Shown piece after piece: positions 1-6,832 of a stretch of DNA of 10,753 bases. Both the position numbers and the translations under genes were made by a program. Source of the DNA: Chloroflexota bacterium. Lineage in GTDB: Bacteria; Chloroflexota; Limnocylindria; P2-11E. The notes under the pieces were generated by a model that saw nothing but the letters and a program-made list of their open reading frames with translations, searched no databases and was not told where the DNA came from. The stretch lies in NCBI GenBank assembly GCA_016875665.1, contig VGPA01000032.1, forward strand, positions 1 to 10,753, read 5' to 3'. Numbering within the stretch: the stretch's first letter is position 1; every line of letters starts with the position of its first letter.

Positions 1-2135
1 CACCCGCGCCGCAGGCCACGCCGGCGCCGAGCGCGGCCCCCGCGCCCAGCGCCGCGCCCTCGGCGGGCGGATCGGCGAGCGTGCAGGCGCGGATCGTCGC
101 GCCGGACCGCCCGGGCACGTACACGCTCACGATCGACCTCGTCCGCGAGGGCGCGGGGTGGTTCGCCTCGCTCGGCCCCACGCAGCCGTTCAAGCAGAGC
201 CTGACGGTCCAGGCCGTGCGGCAAGGGGTCTCGTACACCGCCGCGCCCGCGAGCGCGTTCATCGGCGAGCAGAAGACGCTCTCCGTGACGGTGACCAACA
301 CCGGCAACGTGCCGCTCGTCGCCGGCGGGGCGACGCCGACGAACCTCGCGTACCACCTCGTGGATGACAAGGGCGAGACGGTCACGTGGGAAGGCGCGCG
401 CGCGCCGCTCGGCGGCGATGTCGCGCCCGGCCAGTCGCGCACGCTCACGCTCGGCTACACCGCACCGCTCCGCCCCGGCTCGTACACGTTGGTGCTCGAC
501 CTCGTGAAGGAAGGCGTGTCCTGGTACAGCGGCCTGGGCATCCCGGGTGCGCCGGTCGCCCTCACGGTGACGAGCGGGCTCTCCGCCGGCTACGGCGCGA
601 CGACCACGCCGTCGCTCGCGACGATCGGCGCGACGCTCCAGCTCGGCGTCGAGCTCTCCAACTACGGGCCGCGCACGTGGCCCGCGGGCGGCGCGAACCC
701 GGTGCGCCTGTCGTACCACCTGCACCAGGGCGGCACGACCATCGTGTGGGAGGGCAACCGGGGCAACCTGCCGCGCGACGTGCCCGCGGGCACGACCGTG
801 ACGGTGCCGATCGACGTGCTGCTGCCGTCGGTCGTCGGCAACTACACGATCACCTGGGACCTCGTGCAGGAGGGGCTCGCGTGGTTCTCCTCATACGGGG
901 TCACCTCCAAGGTCGAGCCGGTCAACGTGCAGCCCGGCGTGACCTTCTACGGCAAGGGCTTCGGCCACGGGCTCGGCATGTCGCAGTACGGCGCGCAGGG
1001 CTGGGCCACCGGCGCGGGCGGCGTCCCGCCGCTCGAAGCCGAGGCGATCATCCTCAAGTACTACCAGGGCACCCAGCTGCTCAACATCGACCTGGGGCGC
1101 GGCGCGCTGCGCGTGCTGCTCTCGCAGCCGACGTCCGCGTCGCCGTACCGCTGCGGCTCCATCCCGTACTTCGACGACTCGATCGCAAACGTCATCTCGA
1201 ACGCGGGCTTCCGGGTGCTGAACGATGGCGCGGCGAACGCCCTGATCGGGACCGCCGCGGCGAACGTGACGTGGCAGATCGCCGCGCGCTCGGGCAACGT
1301 GCAGGTGTGGAACCAGGCGACGGTGACGAAGGTCTACGACGGCCCCGGCCCGGTCGTGCTCGTGCCGACCGACGCCGCGCAGCCGATCCGCTTCGCGGAG
1401 AAGGGCCTCTACCGCGGCAACTACAAGTTCTCCAACCTCGGCAACACGCTGCGCGTGGTCAACTACGTCTCGTACGACGACTACGTGCGCGGGGTGGTGC
1501 CGTACGAGATGCCGCGCGAGTGGCACATTGAGGCGTACAAGGCCCAGGCCTACGCGGCGCGGACGTTCGCGTACTCGAAGTACGCCGGCGGCACGCGCGA
1601 CTTCGACGTGAAAGACGACCAGTCCGATCAGTGCTACGGCGGGGTCACCGGCGAAACCGCGATTACGGACCAGGCCGCCGCCGCCACGGCGGGCAAGGTC
1701 ATCGCGTACGACGGCGCGCCGATCCGCGCGTACTTCGCCTCGTCGTCCGGCGGACACACCATGGGCGACGGGTGCTGGGGCAACAACGTCCGCCAGGTGG
1801 GCGGGACGTACCAGTGCGGACCGTCCCAGCCGTACCTTCAGCCGGCTCCGGATCCGACCGACCTCGCCGTGACCCAACCCAACCCCAACCGGAACGCGAG
1901 CTGGACGGTGTCCTTCACCAGCGCGCAGATCCGCGACGCGATCATCCGATACCGGAATGTGGACATCGGCTCGCTCCAGTCGGTGGACGTGTCCAACCGG
2001 GTGCCGGTGACCGTCGGCCACGCGATCTCGATCCGCTTCCGCGGCAGCAACGCCGCGGTCGACCTGCCCGCGGGTACGTTCCTGCGCACGTACCTCGGCT
2101 TGCGCTCGACGATGGTCCGCCTGAACCCCTTCTAG
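1..2135 (+). CDS. Secreted SpoIID/LytB-domain protein with Ig-like repeats (5' truncated)
   Basis: The reading frame is open from position 3, so the protein begins upstream of the window; the GTG at 81 lies in mid-domain and is not the start. In order it shows a Pro/Ala-rich stretch (3-80), the end of one Ig-like repeat (81-227), two full repeats (228-938) and a SpoIID domain (939 to about 2117). Numbering from 81, the SpoIID signatures are GFGHGLGMSQYGA (around 293-305), PYEMPREW with E476, KAQAYAARTF, FASSSGGHT (552-560) and cysteines C518 and C565. B. subtilis SpoIID is a lytic transglycosylase acting on peptide-stripped glycan; its catalytic Glu lies in the equivalent VxxEM/VPxxW segment, so E476 is the likely catalytic acid. 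The GHGxGMSQYGA motif precedes the catalytic Glu here, whereas it is C-terminal in Bacillus SpoIID. The next gene encodes an amidase with the same repeats. The export signal must lie upstream. The family is clear; the activity is inferred. Confidence 0.9.
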   Translation, partial: PAPQATPAPSAAPAPSAAPSAGGSASVQARIVAPDRPGTYTLTIDLVREGAGWFASLGPTQPFKQSLTVQAVRQGVSYTAAPASAFIGEQKTLSVTVTNTGNVPLVAGGATPTNLAYHLVDDKGETVTWEGARAPLGGDVAPGQSRTLTLGYTAPLRPGSYTLVLDLVKEGVSWYSGLGIPGAPVALTVTSGLSAGYGATTTPSLATIGATLQLGVELSNYGPRTWPAGGANPVRLSYHLHQGGTTIVWEGNRGNLPRDVPAGTTVTVPIDVLLPSVVGNYTITWDLVQEGLAWFSSYGVTSKVEPVNVQPGVTFYGKGFGHGLGMSQYGAQGWATGAGGVPPLEAEAIILKYYQGTQLLNIDLGRGALRVLLSQPTSASPYRCGSIPYFDDSIANVISNAGFRVLNDGAANALIGTAAANVTWQIAARSGNVQVWNQATVTKVYDGPGPVVLVPTDAAQPIRFAEKGLYRGNYKFSNLGNTLRVVNYVSYDDYVRGVVPYEMPREWHIEAYKAQAYAARTFAYSKYAGGTRDFDVKDDQSDQCYGGVTGETAITDQAAAATAGKVIAYDGAPIRAYFASSSGGHTMGDGCWGNNVRQVGGTYQCGPSQPYLQPAPDPTDLAVTQPNPNRNASWTVSFTSAQIRDAIIRYRNVDIGSLQSVDVSNRVPVTVGHAISIRFRGSNAAVDLPAGTFLRTYLGLRSTMVRLNPF
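228..938 (+). repeat. Two tandem Ig-like repeats in the SpoIID-domain protein
   Basis: Two repeats of about 117-120 residues lie at 228-578 and 579-938. Both have the pattern YxAxxxP..L..G..L.V.V.N.G...AGGAxPxxLxYHL, then V.WEG.R.xL..DVxxG, then GxYTxxxDLVxEGxxW[FY]S. The second half of a third copy precedes them (81-227). The pattern resembles the NBR1-type Ig-like or CARDB-like beta-sandwich used in many bacterial surface proteins; the exact Pfam family was not checked. The same repeat recurs six times in the amidase gene downstream. Inferred role: binding wall or surface glycan, or acting as a spacer. Confidence 0.75.
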
Positions 2136-2190
2136 CGATTTCTGCCGTCTTGTACCGATCGCGTGTCAGTGCCCGGTCCGCCGAGACAGC

Positions 2191-2208
2191 GACGCGCGGT
2201 CGCGCGTC
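2191..2208. terminator. Hairpin between SpoIID-like and amidase genes, possible terminator
   Basis: A perfect 7-bp GC inverted repeat, GACGCGC and GCGCGTC, encloses a GGTC loop, 55 bases past the stop of the SpoIID-domain gene. No T-run follows, so as an intrinsic terminator it is weak; chance is a real alternative in such GC-rich DNA. The rest of the 158-base gap (2136-2293) holds only a possible -10 box and the ribosome binding site of the next gene. Confidence 0.3.
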
Positions 2209-2242
2209 ACACGTGAGTAACTCCCGCACACCGATCTCGCTG

Positions 2243-2248
2243 TAGACT
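2243..2248 (+). promoter_or_regulatory. Possible -10 box (TAGACT) for the amidase gene
   Basis: TAGACT lies in a less GC-rich spot, 45 bases before the chosen ATG at 2294, and would give a leader of about 40 bases. No convincing -35 box sits 16-18 bases upstream. A similar TACACT precedes the second lipoprotein gene at nearly the same distance. Weak support. Confidence 0.22.
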
Positions 2249-2284
2249 CTCGTGGTTCGGGGCGGTGGCGAGAGGCTGGGCAGA

Positions 2285-2289
2285 GGAGG
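2285..2289 (+). promoter_or_regulatory. Ribosome binding site that fixes the amidase start at 2294
   Basis: GGAGG, within AGAGGAGG at 2282-2289, ends four bases before the ATG at 2294. It supports that ATG over the in-frame GTG at 2252, which would put a GGGERLGRGG-type stretch in front of an otherwise perfect signal peptide. Confidence 0.6.
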
Positions 2290-2293
2290 CCGG

Positions 2294-5200
2294 ATGCGCC
2301 GCCGCGTACGCGTCGCGCTCTTCGTGCTCCTGTTCGTTCTCGGCCTCCTGCCCCAGACCGGCGTGCCGGCCTCGGCGGCGCTGCGCTACGACGGGCCGAT
2401 CCTCGGCGCCGACAGCCTGCGCACCATGCCGGCCCTCTCCGATGGCGCGCTCTCGAGGGTCGCGGGCGCCACCCTGTTCACCTCCAGTCCGGTCGAGGCC
2501 GAGCGCGAGTTCGACCACCTGGGCGTGCGCTGGGCGGCCGAGGGCGACGAGAACGCCGTGGTGCTGGAGGCGCGCGTCTCGCGCGACGGCGCCGCATGGG
2601 GCGCATGGATGGCGGTGCGGCCGGACGAGGACACCGAGAACCCGTACACGGGCGAGCGGTCATCGGGCGTGATCGACGCAGGGCACGCGCGGTTCGCGCA
2701 GTACCGTGCGTTCTTCGTGGGCATCGGGCCGGAGGCGCTGCGGAGCGCGCAGCTCACGTTCATCGACTCCAGGGGGCTCGAGCAGAATCCGGTCGAGCGC
2801 TTCGGGCGCGACCTGCTCGGCGCGGTCCGCGACTGGACGCGCTCGTACGCGCAGGCCGCGACCGCCATGCGCCAGATCCGGACGCGGCAGGACTGGGGCG
2901 CCGACGAGACGCTCATGAAGTGGCTCCCGAAGTACCAGAACTTCCAGAAGGCGGTGGTCCACCACACGGTGACGAGCGACGGCGGCACGAACGTGCCCGC
3001 GACGATCCGCTCGATCTACTACTACCACGCGGTCACGCTCGGCTGGGGCGACATCGGGTACTCGTACCTCGTCGACAAGAACGGCGTGATCTGGAGCGGG
3101 CGCCAGGGCGGGGACAACACGATCGCGGGGCACGCGTACGGGTGGAACGAGGGGAGCATCGGCATCGCGGCGATCGGCGAGTTCACCTCCACGCAGCCGT
3201 CTGCGGCGATGCTGAACGCGATCGCCGGGCTGATCGGGCTCAAGTTCGCCCAGTACGGCATGCAGCCGTTCGGGTCCGGGACGTTCGTGCACCGCGAGCG
3301 CCAGGCTGACGGCTCGTGGCTCCCGGTCATCTCGGCCGAGGCGAACGTGCTCGGGCACCGCGACTGCAACTACGTCGCGGGCCAGCGCGGCGGTCAGACG
3401 GCGTGCCCGGGCGGCGCGCTCTACGCGAACCTCACCGGGATCCGCACGCAGGCGCAGCGCAACCTCGAGGGCGGCTACGACCGGCTCGTCCGGTTCGAGC
3501 CGCAGATGCCGCGTGCGGGCGCGCCGCTGTCGATCCTGCCGGTCAACACGACCATCGTGAACCGCGGGCTCCAGCCGATCCTGGCGGGCACGCTCGTGTC
3601 GTACGCGATCCTCCAGGCGGGCAGCGTGCGCGTCGCGCAGGGGAGCACCGCCAAGCTCGAGCAGGCGGTCGCGCCCGGTGCGTCGTCGGTCGTCACGGTG
3701 CCGCTGGTGGTGCCGGCGAGCGGCACGTACGTGGTGCGCTGGGACCTGCAGTCGAACGGCGTGTGGTGGAGCTCGCAGTACGGCACCCCGTACCGCGAGA
3801 TGCTGCTGCGCGCGACGGACTGGAGCGCGGACTGGCTCTCCGACGACATCCCCGCCACCTTCATCGCCGGCGTGACGCGCACGGTGCGCGCGAGCGTGCT
3901 CAACGACGGCGGCCGCGACTGGCCGTCGACCGGGACGAACCCGGTCCGCCTCTCGTCCACGTGGAAGCACCTCGCCTCGGGCACGGTCACCACGGGCGCG
4001 CGGACGCCGCTGCCGGGCGACGTGAAGACGGGGGTACCGGTGCAGGTGTCGGTCTCCGTCACCGCCCCCTCGCTGCCGGGCGACTACGTGCTCACGCTCG
4101 ACCTCGAGAAGGAAAACGAATTCCGCTTCGGCGACCGCGGCGTGGTGCCGGATGACACCTCGATCGCGGTGCTGCCCGACTACAAGGCGACGTACCAGAC
4201 GAGCGGCACGCCGGCCTTCGCGCCGGGCCAGGTCGCGAGCGTGCCGGTGACGCTGCGCAACACCGGGACCGGCACGTTCCCGGCATCGGCGATCGCCCTC
4301 GCCTACCACTGGGCGGACGGCAGCGGCAACACCGTGGTGTGGGAGGGGCAGCGCACGCGTCTGGGCGCGGACCTTGCCGCGGGGCAGCGGGTGAGCCTGA
4401 ACGCGCAGGTGCTGGCACCAGCGTTCGGCGGCACCTACACGCTGAAGCTCGACCTCGTGCATGAGGGCGTCGCGTGGTTCTCGGCCAAGGGCGTGCCCAC
4501 CGCCGACATCCGCGTCTCGCTCCAGGGCCAGGCGCCGCCGCCGCCCACGCCCACTCCCGCGCCCACGCCCGTGCCGCCCGCGCAGCGGACCTACGGCGCG
4601 ACGTACGCACCCGCGCCGAGCGCGCTCGCGGTGGTCGGTGCGCTCGGGACGGTCGCGCTGACGGTGACGAACACGGGCAACTTCACGTGGCCCGCGGCGG
4701 GCGCGAACCCGGTCGCCCTCTCGTACCACTGGATCGACAGCGCCGGCCAGGCCGCGGTGTGGGACGGCGCGCGCACCAAGCTCGCGGGCGACGTCGCCCC
4801 CGGCGCGTCCGCGCCGCTCCAGGCGAACATCAAGTTCCCCGCCGCGGGCGGCACGTACACGCTGCGCTGGGACCTGGTGGAGGAAGGCGTCACCTGGTTC
4901 AGCGCCAAAGGCGTGCCGACGCGCGACCAGTCGGTGAGCGTGAGCGCGACCCCGACGTACGCCGGCGTGTACGACCTGTCGCTGGTGCCGACGACGCTCG
5001 ACGCGAGCGCGCGCGCGACCGTGCCGGTGGTCCTCTACAACGGCTCGAACTTCGCGTGGAACGCTGGCAACGGCGTGAACCTCTCGTACCACTGGTACGA
5101 CGCCGCCGGCGCGACCGTGGTGTGGGAGGGTGTGCGTACGCCGCTCAACATCCCGCCCGGCACCGCCGCGCGCGTGGACGCGAGCGTGGTGGCGCCGCCT

Positions 5201-5659
5201 CCGGGCGCGTACACGCTCCGCTTCGACGTGGTGCAGGAGGGCGTGACGTGGCTCTCGGGCGCGGGCGTGACCACGCCGTCGAAAGCCGTGAGCGTGTCGG
5301 TGCAGGAATACGGCGCGACCTACGCACCCGCGGGCACGCTCTCGCTCCGCGCGGGGCAGACCGGCGTCCTGCCGGTGACGATCCGCAACACGGGCTCGCT
5401 CATCTGGAACCCGGCGCAGGGCTTCGCGCTCGCCTACCACGTGTACCGGGCCGACGGCTCGGTCCTCACCTGGGACGGCCCGCGAACCGCGCTCCCGGGC
5501 CCCGTCGCCCCGGGCGCGACGATCAGCGTGTTCGCCACCTTCACCGCGCCGGCGGCGCCGGGCGCGTACGTCGTGAAGCTCGACCTCGTCCGCGAGGGCG
5601 TGACCTGGTTCAGCGGCCAGGGCGTGCCACCGGCGGAGGTCGCTGCGACTATCAACTAA
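2294..5659 (+). CDS. Secreted N-acetylmuramoyl-L-alanine amidase (PGRP/Amidase_2) with six Ig-like repeats
   Basis: The product has 1121 residues from the ATG at 2294. Residues 1-28 are a signal peptide: RRR, a long hydrophobic core, and cleavage after ASA. Residues 70-158 form a beta domain (EFDHLGVRW, DGAAWGAW) like the one preceding the amidase in actinobacterial PGRP-type proteins. Residues 195-393 are the zinc amidase: IRTRQDWGAD, VVHHTVT (H223/H224), GWGDIGYSYLVDKNG with Y256, GHRD with H355 and TACPGG with C371. These match the T7 lysozyme/PGRP ligands (His, His, Cys) and the catalytic Tyr, so it should cleave the muramoyl-L-alanine bond of peptidoglycan outside the cell. Residue spacing from H355 to C371 is longer than the usual seven-residue gap and includes C358. 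Residues 394-1121 are six Ig-like repeats, split by a PT-rich linker at 4532-4585. The SpoIID-domain gene lies upstream, and a kelch gene starts three bases after the stop. The enzyme class is secure; the physiological substrate is inferred. Confidence 0.92.
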   Translation: MRRRVRVALFVLLFVLGLLPQTGVPASAALRYDGPILGADSLRTMPALSDGALSRVAGATLFTSSPVEAEREFDHLGVRWAAEGDENAVVLEARVSRDGAAWGAWMAVRPDEDTENPYTGERSSGVIDAGHARFAQYRAFFVGIGPEALRSAQLTFIDSRGLEQNPVERFGRDLLGAVRDWTRSYAQAATAMRQIRTRQDWGADETLMKWLPKYQNFQKAVVHHTVTSDGGTNVPATIRSIYYYHAVTLGWGDIGYSYLVDKNGVIWSGRQGGDNTIAGHAYGWNEGSIGIAAIGEFTSTQPSAAMLNAIAGLIGLKFAQYGMQPFGSGTFVHRERQADGSWLPVISAEANVLGHRDCNYVAGQRGGQTACPGGALYANLTGIRTQAQRNLEGGYDRLVRFEPQMPRAGAPLSILPVNTTIVNRGLQPILAGTLVSYAILQAGSVRVAQGSTAKLEQAVAPGASSVVTVPLVVPASGTYVVRWDLQSNGVWWSSQYGTPYREMLLRATDWSADWLSDDIPATFIAGVTRTVRASVLNDGGRDWPSTGTNPVRLSSTWKHLASGTVTTGARTPLPGDVKTGVPVQVSVSVTAPSLPGDYVLTLDLEKENEFRFGDRGVVPDDTSIAVLPDYKATYQTSGTPAFAPGQVASVPVTLRNTGTGTFPASAIALAYHWADGSGNTVVWEGQRTRLGADLAAGQRVSLNAQVLAPAFGGTYTLKLDLVHEGVAWFSAKGVPTADIRVSLQGQAPPPPTPTPAPTPVPPAQRTYGATYAPAPSALAVVGALGTVALTVTNTGNFTWPAAGANPVALSYHWIDSAGQAAVWDGARTKLAGDVAPGASAPLQANIKFPAAGGTYTLRWDLVEEGVTWFSAKGVPTRDQSVSVSATPTYAGVYDLSLVPTTLDASARATVPVVLYNGSNFAWNAGNGVNLSYHWYDAAGATVVWEGVRTPLNIPPGTAARVDASVVAPPPGAYTLRFDVVQEGVTWLSGAGVTTPSKAVSVSVQEYGATYAPAGTLSLRAGQTGVLPVTIRNTGSLIWNPAQGFALAYHVYRADGSVLTWDGPRTALPGPVAPGATISVFATFTAPAAPGAYVVKLDLVREGVTWFSGQGVPPAEVAATIN
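3473..5656 (+). repeat. Six tandem Ig-like repeats in the amidase, with Pro/Thr linker
   Basis: The approximate unit boundaries are 3473-3820, 3821-4180, 4181-4531, 4586-4951, 4952-5302 and 5303-5656, each about 116-122 residues. The last four share YxATY or YAGVY, NTG or NGS, LxYHW or AYHV, VxWEGxRTxL, PG and GxYxLxxDxVxEGVxW[FL]S. The first two are degenerate: the first has DLQSNGVWWSS and the second DLEKENEFRFG. A PPPPTPTPAPTPVPP linker (4532-4585) separates units 1-3 from 4-6. The units also match the repeats at 228-938 closely at the DNA level, for example GGCGCGAACCCGGT. Such arrays can expand or contract by recombination. Confidence 0.8.
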
Positions 5660-5662
5660 GAC

Positions 5663-6781
5663 ATGCGGGTCGGGGTCGTCGCGTTCATGTGCGGACTGCT
5701 CGTGGGCCTCGCCGTCGCGGGCGCTCGGACCTCGCCCGAGTCCCTGCGCTGGAGCGACGAGGCACCGCTCGCGCGCACGCGCACGTACGCGCAGGCCGTC
5801 GCGCTCCCGAACGGCAAGGTGCTGATCGAAGGCGGGATTGACCGCAGGGCGGCGTCGGTGCTGCGCTACGAGAGCGAGATCTTCGACCCGCGCACCGGAC
5901 GCAGCCGCCTGATCGAGGTCCCCGGTGAGTCGCGCATGTGGCAGACGCTCACGACGCTCCGCGACGGGCGCGTGCTCTCGGCCGGCGGCGTGTCGCGCGA
6001 CCAGCGCGAATGGTTCGCCACCCCGGCGGCGACGCTGTTCGACCCGCTCACCGAACGCTACGTCCCGGTGGCGCCGCTCACCCAGGCGCGCTCCGACCAC
6101 GGTGCGGTGCTGCTCCCGGACGCACGCGTGCTCGTGGCGGGCGGGCACGACGGCCCCAAGTTCCTGCGCGGCGTCGAGATCTACGACCCGTTGCGGGACC
6201 GCTGGGACGTGACCACGCCCATGCCGAAGGGCCGCTCGCAGTTCACGATGTCGCTCCTGCCGGACGGCCGCGTGCTGCTCGCGGGCGGGTTCCTCGAGCC
6301 CGGCGATCCCACCGACACCTCCGTGCTCTACGACCCGCGGACGCGGATGTGGAGCGACGGCCCGCTGCTCACCACGCCGCGCGCGCTCCATGCCGCGGTC
6401 ACGCTGCCCGACGGCGATCTGCTGTTCATCGGCGGCCAACGTGGTGCGGCCGGTACCGCGGAGCGGTACCGCTGGCGCACGAACGAGTTCCTCTTCGCGG
6501 GGACGCTGTCCTCGCCGCGCATGTATTCGGTCGCGGGGCGGCTGGACGACGGATCGGTCGTGACGGTGGGCGGTTTCCTTCGTCCGGAGTCCGGCGAGGG
6601 CTTCGTCCCCACGGCGCTCGCCGAGCGCTGGGACCCGCTCACCAATCAATGGTCGCCGGTCGCCCCCGCGCGCACCGCGCGTGCCGCGGCGGCGGCGGTG
6701 GTCACGCGCGGCCGGCTGCTGCTCCTCGGTGGCTCGGCCGAGGGGGACGAGGCGCTCGACTCGGTCGAAGTCTTCCGCTAA
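5663..6781 (+). CDS. Secreted or membrane-anchored kelch-repeat beta-propeller protein
   Basis: The product has 372 residues. It starts with MRVGVVAFMCGLLVGLAVAGA, a signal peptide or N-terminal anchor. The rest is kelch repeats with the pattern R..H.A..LPDGRVLxAGG...........YDP....W. I count seven blades: GG pairs occur in IEGG, SAGG, VAGG, LAGG, FIGG, TVGG and LLGG. The seventh blade lacks its closing W-strand at the C terminus, while residues just after the signal (SLRWSDEAPL) could supply it, the usual velcro closure. No catalytic motif was recognised, and copper-ligand residues of galactose oxidase were not apparent. Kelch propellers usually bind protein or glycan. The ATG lies three bases after the amidase stop with no good ribosome binding site (GGAGGT at 5635-5640 is 22 bases away), so translation is probably coupled to the amidase gene. 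Function in wall remodelling or surface binding is inferred from context. Confidence 0.9.
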   Translation: MRVGVVAFMCGLLVGLAVAGARTSPESLRWSDEAPLARTRTYAQAVALPNGKVLIEGGIDRRAASVLRYESEIFDPRTGRSRLIEVPGESRMWQTLTTLRDGRVLSAGGVSRDQREWFATPAATLFDPLTERYVPVAPLTQARSDHGAVLLPDARVLVAGGHDGPKFLRGVEIYDPLRDRWDVTTPMPKGRSQFTMSLLPDGRVLLAGGFLEPGDPTDTSVLYDPRTRMWSDGPLLTTPRALHAAVTLPDGDLLFIGGQRGAAGTAERYRWRTNEFLFAGTLSSPRMYSVAGRLDDGSVVTVGGFLRPESGEGFVPTALAERWDPLTNQWSPVAPARTARAAAAAVVTRGRLLLLGGSAEGDEALDSVEVFR

Positions 6782-6786
6782 CGCAA

Positions 6787-6810
6787 GAGGGCGGCCTCAC
6801 GGCCGCCCTC
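6787..6810. terminator. Hairpin between convergent genes, likely bidirectional terminator
   Basis: A perfect 10-bp stem, GAGGGCGGCC and GGCCGCCCTC, encloses a TCAC loop. It starts five bases after the kelch stop and lies 23 bases from the end of the opposing gene. AAG precedes it and CTCG follows, so T-runs are weak on both sides, but the position between two convergent stops and the strength of the stem argue for a bidirectional terminator. Confidence 0.7.
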
Positions 6811-6832
6811 CTCGATAGTCCGCGCGCGCGTG

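Noticed and set aside
81..83. GTG at 81 as the start of the SpoIID-domain gene
   Set aside because: The frame is open to the window edge, there is no ribosome binding site or signal peptide, and position 81 falls in the middle of an Ig-like repeat.
939..2135. Evidence for a spore-forming organism because of the SpoIID domain
   Set aside because: SpoIID/LytB domains occur widely in non-sporulating bacteria, and no other sporulation gene is in the window.
2207..2216. TCACACGTGA as an operator palindrome
   Set aside because: The arms are only four bases long and it overlaps the arm of the GC hairpin; a chance match is likely and no second copy was noticed.
2660..6649. A 1329-codon open frame on the minus strand opposite the amidase and kelch genes
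   Set aside because: It is a by-product of high GC and strong third-position bias. Its product is extremely rich in Arg, His, Ala and Val with no domain, while the + strand encodes clear families with a signal peptide and a ribosome binding site.
5663..6781. Galactose oxidase or a similar kelch enzyme
   Set aside because: The protein is only the length of one propeller. I saw no Cys-Tyr cofactor context, copper-ligand pattern or extra C-terminal domain.
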